NCBI GenBank assembly: GCA_024276255.1
Contig: JAJRXO010000434.1
Span: 1 to 9,068, forward strand
Reading direction: 5' to 3'
DNA: 9,068 nt
Origin: Chloroflexota bacterium
GTDB taxonomy: Bacteria; Chloroflexota; Anaerolineae; J102
In this document: positions 7,504 to 9,068 of the stretch, in pieces
Numbering within the stretch: position 1 is the first letter of the stretch
How the letters are laid out: each line of letters starts with the position of its first letter
Position numbers and translations under genes: made by a program
Notes under the pieces: model-generated
What the model saw: only the letters and a program-made list of their open reading frames with translations
What the model was told of the DNA's origin: nothing
Database searches by the model: none

Positions 7504-7512
7504 TGATACAAT
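7504..7512 (+). promoter_or_regulatory. Possible extended -10 promoter for selD
   Basis: TGATACAAT carries a TGn extension in front of the -10-like TACAAT (7507-7512), 64 bp before the selD ATG. The -35 region is poor, which an extended -10 can tolerate. An 8-bp palindrome ATCATGAT (7500-7507) overlaps it and could be chance. Confidence 0.35.
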
Positions 7513-7576
7513 AGCCCCGTATCTATCCCTTTCACCCTTGTTTTTCTCCACCTCATCTCTTCCTTACTCAAAACCC

Positions 7577-8638
7577 ATGAGCGATCGCGAACGAATTCGC
7601 CTGACCAGCCTGGCCAGTTGCGCCGGCTGAGCGAGCAAACTGGCCGCTGAGGCCCTGGCGCAGGTTCTGCGTCCCATCCAACAAACATTTGCAAACCAGC
7701 AGTACGACGACGTGATCGTGGGCCTGGACGTGGCCGATGATGCTGCCGTGTATCGCATCAGCCCCGACTTGGCCATCGTGGTCACGCTGGATTTCTTCAC
7801 GCCCATTGTGGATGATCCCTACGCGTACGGGGCCATCGCCGCCGCCAATGCGCTCAGCGATATCTACGCCATGGGGGCGCGACCGATCATGGCCTTGAAT
7901 ATCGCCGCCGTACCCAAAAAGCTGCCCATGCACATCACCGCCGAGATCATGCGCGGTGGAGCAGAAAAGGCCCGCGAGGCAGGCATTCCTGTGGCGGGCG
8001 GGCATACCATCCAGGATGACGAGCCGAAGTACGGGTTGGTCGTTGTCGGGGCCATGCACCCCGACCGGCTCACGCGCAAGGGGGGAGCGCGTGCCGGAGA
8101 TCAGATCATACTCAGCAAGGCGCTGGGCGCCGGCGTGATCGCCACCGGCCTCAAGCGGGATCTGGCAACGGAGGCGGAGATAGCAGCAGCTACTGCCAGC
8201 ATGATGCAGCTCAATGCCGCTGCCGCCGACCTGGCACAGCGTTATAGCGCCACGGCCGTGACAGATGTGACGGGTTTTTCACTCCTGGGGCATGCCTGTG
8301 AGATGGCATCTCAGGGGAAGGTGGGGTTCGCGTTTGATTTTTCCGCTCTGCCCTGGTTGCCGGGGGCCGAGCGCCTGGCGGCCGACTTTATTTTCCCGGG
8401 CGGCGCTTTCGACAATCAACGGTACTTCAGCCCTCACACCCGGTTTGACACCGGCCTGCACGACTGGCAGCAGGTGCTATGCTTTAGCCCCGAGACCAGT
8501 GGTGGGCTGTTGATGACCGTGCCCCCGCAAAATGTTTCCTCTTTGCTAAAGACGGCCGCTGCCCAGGGCGTGTCATTGTGGCACATTGGCGAGGTGATAG
8601 CCGAACCTGGCCTTCACATCAGGAATCGCAGTTTATGA
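7577..8638 (+). CDS. selD: Selenophosphate synthase with in-frame TGA read as selenocysteine
   Basis: SelD makes selenophosphate from selenide and ATP, the selenium donor for selenocysteine and selenouridine. The 353-residue product includes one in-frame TGA (codon 18). Before it the protein reads MSDRERIRLTSLASCAG, and after it ASKLAAEAL; this is where SelD carries its catalytic Cys or Sec, with the conserved Lys next (Lys21). Downstream signatures are complete: DVADDAAVY (51-59), LDFFTPIVDDP (71-81), NALSDIYAMG (91-100), GGHTIQDDEPKYGLVV (141-156), TDVTGFSLLGH (229-239) and SPETSGGLL (304-312). Asp55, Asp72, Asp95 and Asp230 lie at places matching known metal/ATP aspartates. The residue two after Sec is Ser instead of the second Cys of the usual GCGCK motif. 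The ATG at 7577 gives the normal N-terminal length; a start at 7712 would drop the catalytic loop. No Shine-Dalgarno site is seen. The stop overlaps the next gene by 4 bp. Confidence 0.95.
7628..7630 (+). other. Selenocysteine codon (TGA) of selD
   Basis: TGA is in frame with the selD ATG at 7577 and with the whole downstream body. It falls exactly at the family's catalytic Cys/Sec position, between AG and ASK, so recoding is far more likely than truncation. Confidence 0.9.
7657..7673 (+). promoter_or_regulatory. Predicted bacterial SECIS hairpin in selD
   Basis: CGCAG (7659-7663) pairs with CTGCG (7667-7671) around a GTT loop (7664-7666). A G-T wobble and a G-C pair at 7657-7658 with 7672-7673 extend the stem to seven pairs. 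The loop starts 33 nt after the TGA, within the range accepted for bacterial SECIS elements (about 16-37 nt), and has the required G at its start. The apical AGGTTCT resembles the AGGUCU tip of the E. coli fdhF element. A competing short hairpin, GGCC-GCTGA-GGCC at 7642-7654, is closer to the TGA but has only four pairs. Structure was judged by eye. Confidence 0.7.
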
Positions 8639-9068
8639 AGCCCATCCTCTTCGCCTCCATTCTTTTCAGCGTTTTGCTTGTTTTGCCCCTGCTCTCTGCC
8701 TGCGACGGCGTTGTACCGGCGACGCAATCACCGGAACATCAGCAGTTGTTGCCCTTGCAGCAGAATGAGGGCGCGGGGGCTGACGGGGCGGCCCGGAGTC
8801 CATTGCCGACGCCCACAAGCGCAGCCGCCAATGCTGACGTCGAATTCGTGCGCGCCCAGCGGGCGACAGACGGCACGTGGACTTTCAGCGTAACGGTGCG
8901 GCATCCTGACACGGGATGGGAGGATTATGCCGACGGCTGGGATGTCGTGCTACCGGACGGCACGGTGATCAAACCCGACCCCAGCAGTCCTTTTACCCGT
9001 CTGCTCGTGCATCCGCATGTCGATGAACAACCCTTTACGCGTTCCCAAAGTGGCATTGCCATCCCCGC
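8635..9068 (+). CDS. Predicted lipoprotein of unknown function (partial, C-terminus cut)
   Basis: The frame opens at an ATG overlapping the selD stop (ATGA) and runs off the right edge, giving 144 residues. Residues 1-22 form a signal peptide with a hydrophobic core (ILFASILFSVLLVLPLL) and a lipobox LLSAC ending at Cys23, so the mature protein is expected to be lipid-anchored outside the cytoplasmic membrane. A low-complexity linker rich in Gln, Ala, Pro and Thr (about 28-66) follows, then a beta-rich domain with TWTFSVTVRHPDTGWEDYA (81-99), WDVVLPDGTV (102-111) and LLVHPHVDEQPFTRS (123-137). I recall similar short secreted proteins, with the PDTGWE and HPHVDEQPFTRS motifs, in several phyla without known function; this is memory, not a search. 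The overlap with selD implies co-translation, but no selenium role is visible. A start further in would lose the signal peptide. Confidence 0.82.
   Translation, partial: MKPILFASILFSVLLVLPLLSACDGVVPATQSPEHQQLLPLQQNEGAGADGAARSPLPTPTSAAANADVEFVRAQRATDGTWTFSVTVRHPDTGWEDYADGWDVVLPDGTVIKPDPSSPFTRLLVHPHVDEQPFTRSQSGIAIP

Noticed and set aside
7628..7630. TGA as a nonsense mutation or sequencing error making selD a pseudogene
   Set aside because: The codon falls exactly on the catalytic Cys/Sec position, a SECIS-like hairpin follows, and the rest of the gene is intact and in the same frame.
7568..8059. Minus-strand open frame (163 codons) opposite selD
   Set aside because: It is antisense to well-conserved SelD coding sequence and resembles no family I know.

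Overview
The window is ordinary chromosomal sequence, GC-rich and densely coded, with no mobile element, CRISPR array, tRNA or rRNA visible. It holds nine protein genes. Seven run leftward on the minus strand (positions 7344 down to 1) and two run rightward on the plus strand (7577 to the end). The two groups diverge from a 232-bp intergenic region. The gene mix suggests a Chloroflexota bacterium, perhaps Anaerolineae or Caldilineae: a Ycf45/SpoIIIAA-like ATPase, a tandem GNAT-like protein, an AidB-type acyl-CoA dehydrogenase, a stand-alone DUF971 protein and a selenocysteine-type SelD. This assignment is an inference from protein flavour, not from a marker gene.

Minus-strand cluster, in order of transcription: AidB-like acyl-CoA dehydrogenase (7344-5599), DUF971/GBBH-like-N zinc protein (5597-5256), M23 metallopeptidase without a signal peptide (5205-4489), proB (4487-3378), proA (3298-2036), GNAT-like protein (1954-926) and the Ycf45/SpoIIIAA-like ATPase (912-1, cut by the window edge). 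The first two genes are separated by 1 bp, as are the M23 gene and proB, and all other gaps are under 85 bp. The set reads as one operon or two nested ones. proB and proA give the first two steps of proline synthesis from glutamate; proC is not here. The other genes have no evident link to proline.

Plus-strand pair: selD (selenophosphate synthase, 7577-8638) and an overlapping lipoprotein gene (8635 to the window end). selD is the highlight. Its active-site codon is an in-frame TGA at 7628-7630, read here as selenocysteine. A hairpin at 7657-7673 has the position and loop of a bacterial SECIS element. A standard gene caller stops at this TGA or starts the gene late, at 7712, which removes the catalytic segment. 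The organism must therefore have SelA, SelB and tRNA-Sec elsewhere.

No stretch longer than 300 bases lacks a gene. Two starts (selD and proA) lie behind G-poor, pyrimidine-rich leaders with no Shine-Dalgarno sequence, while three others (acyl-CoA dehydrogenase, M23, GNAT-like) have clear ones.
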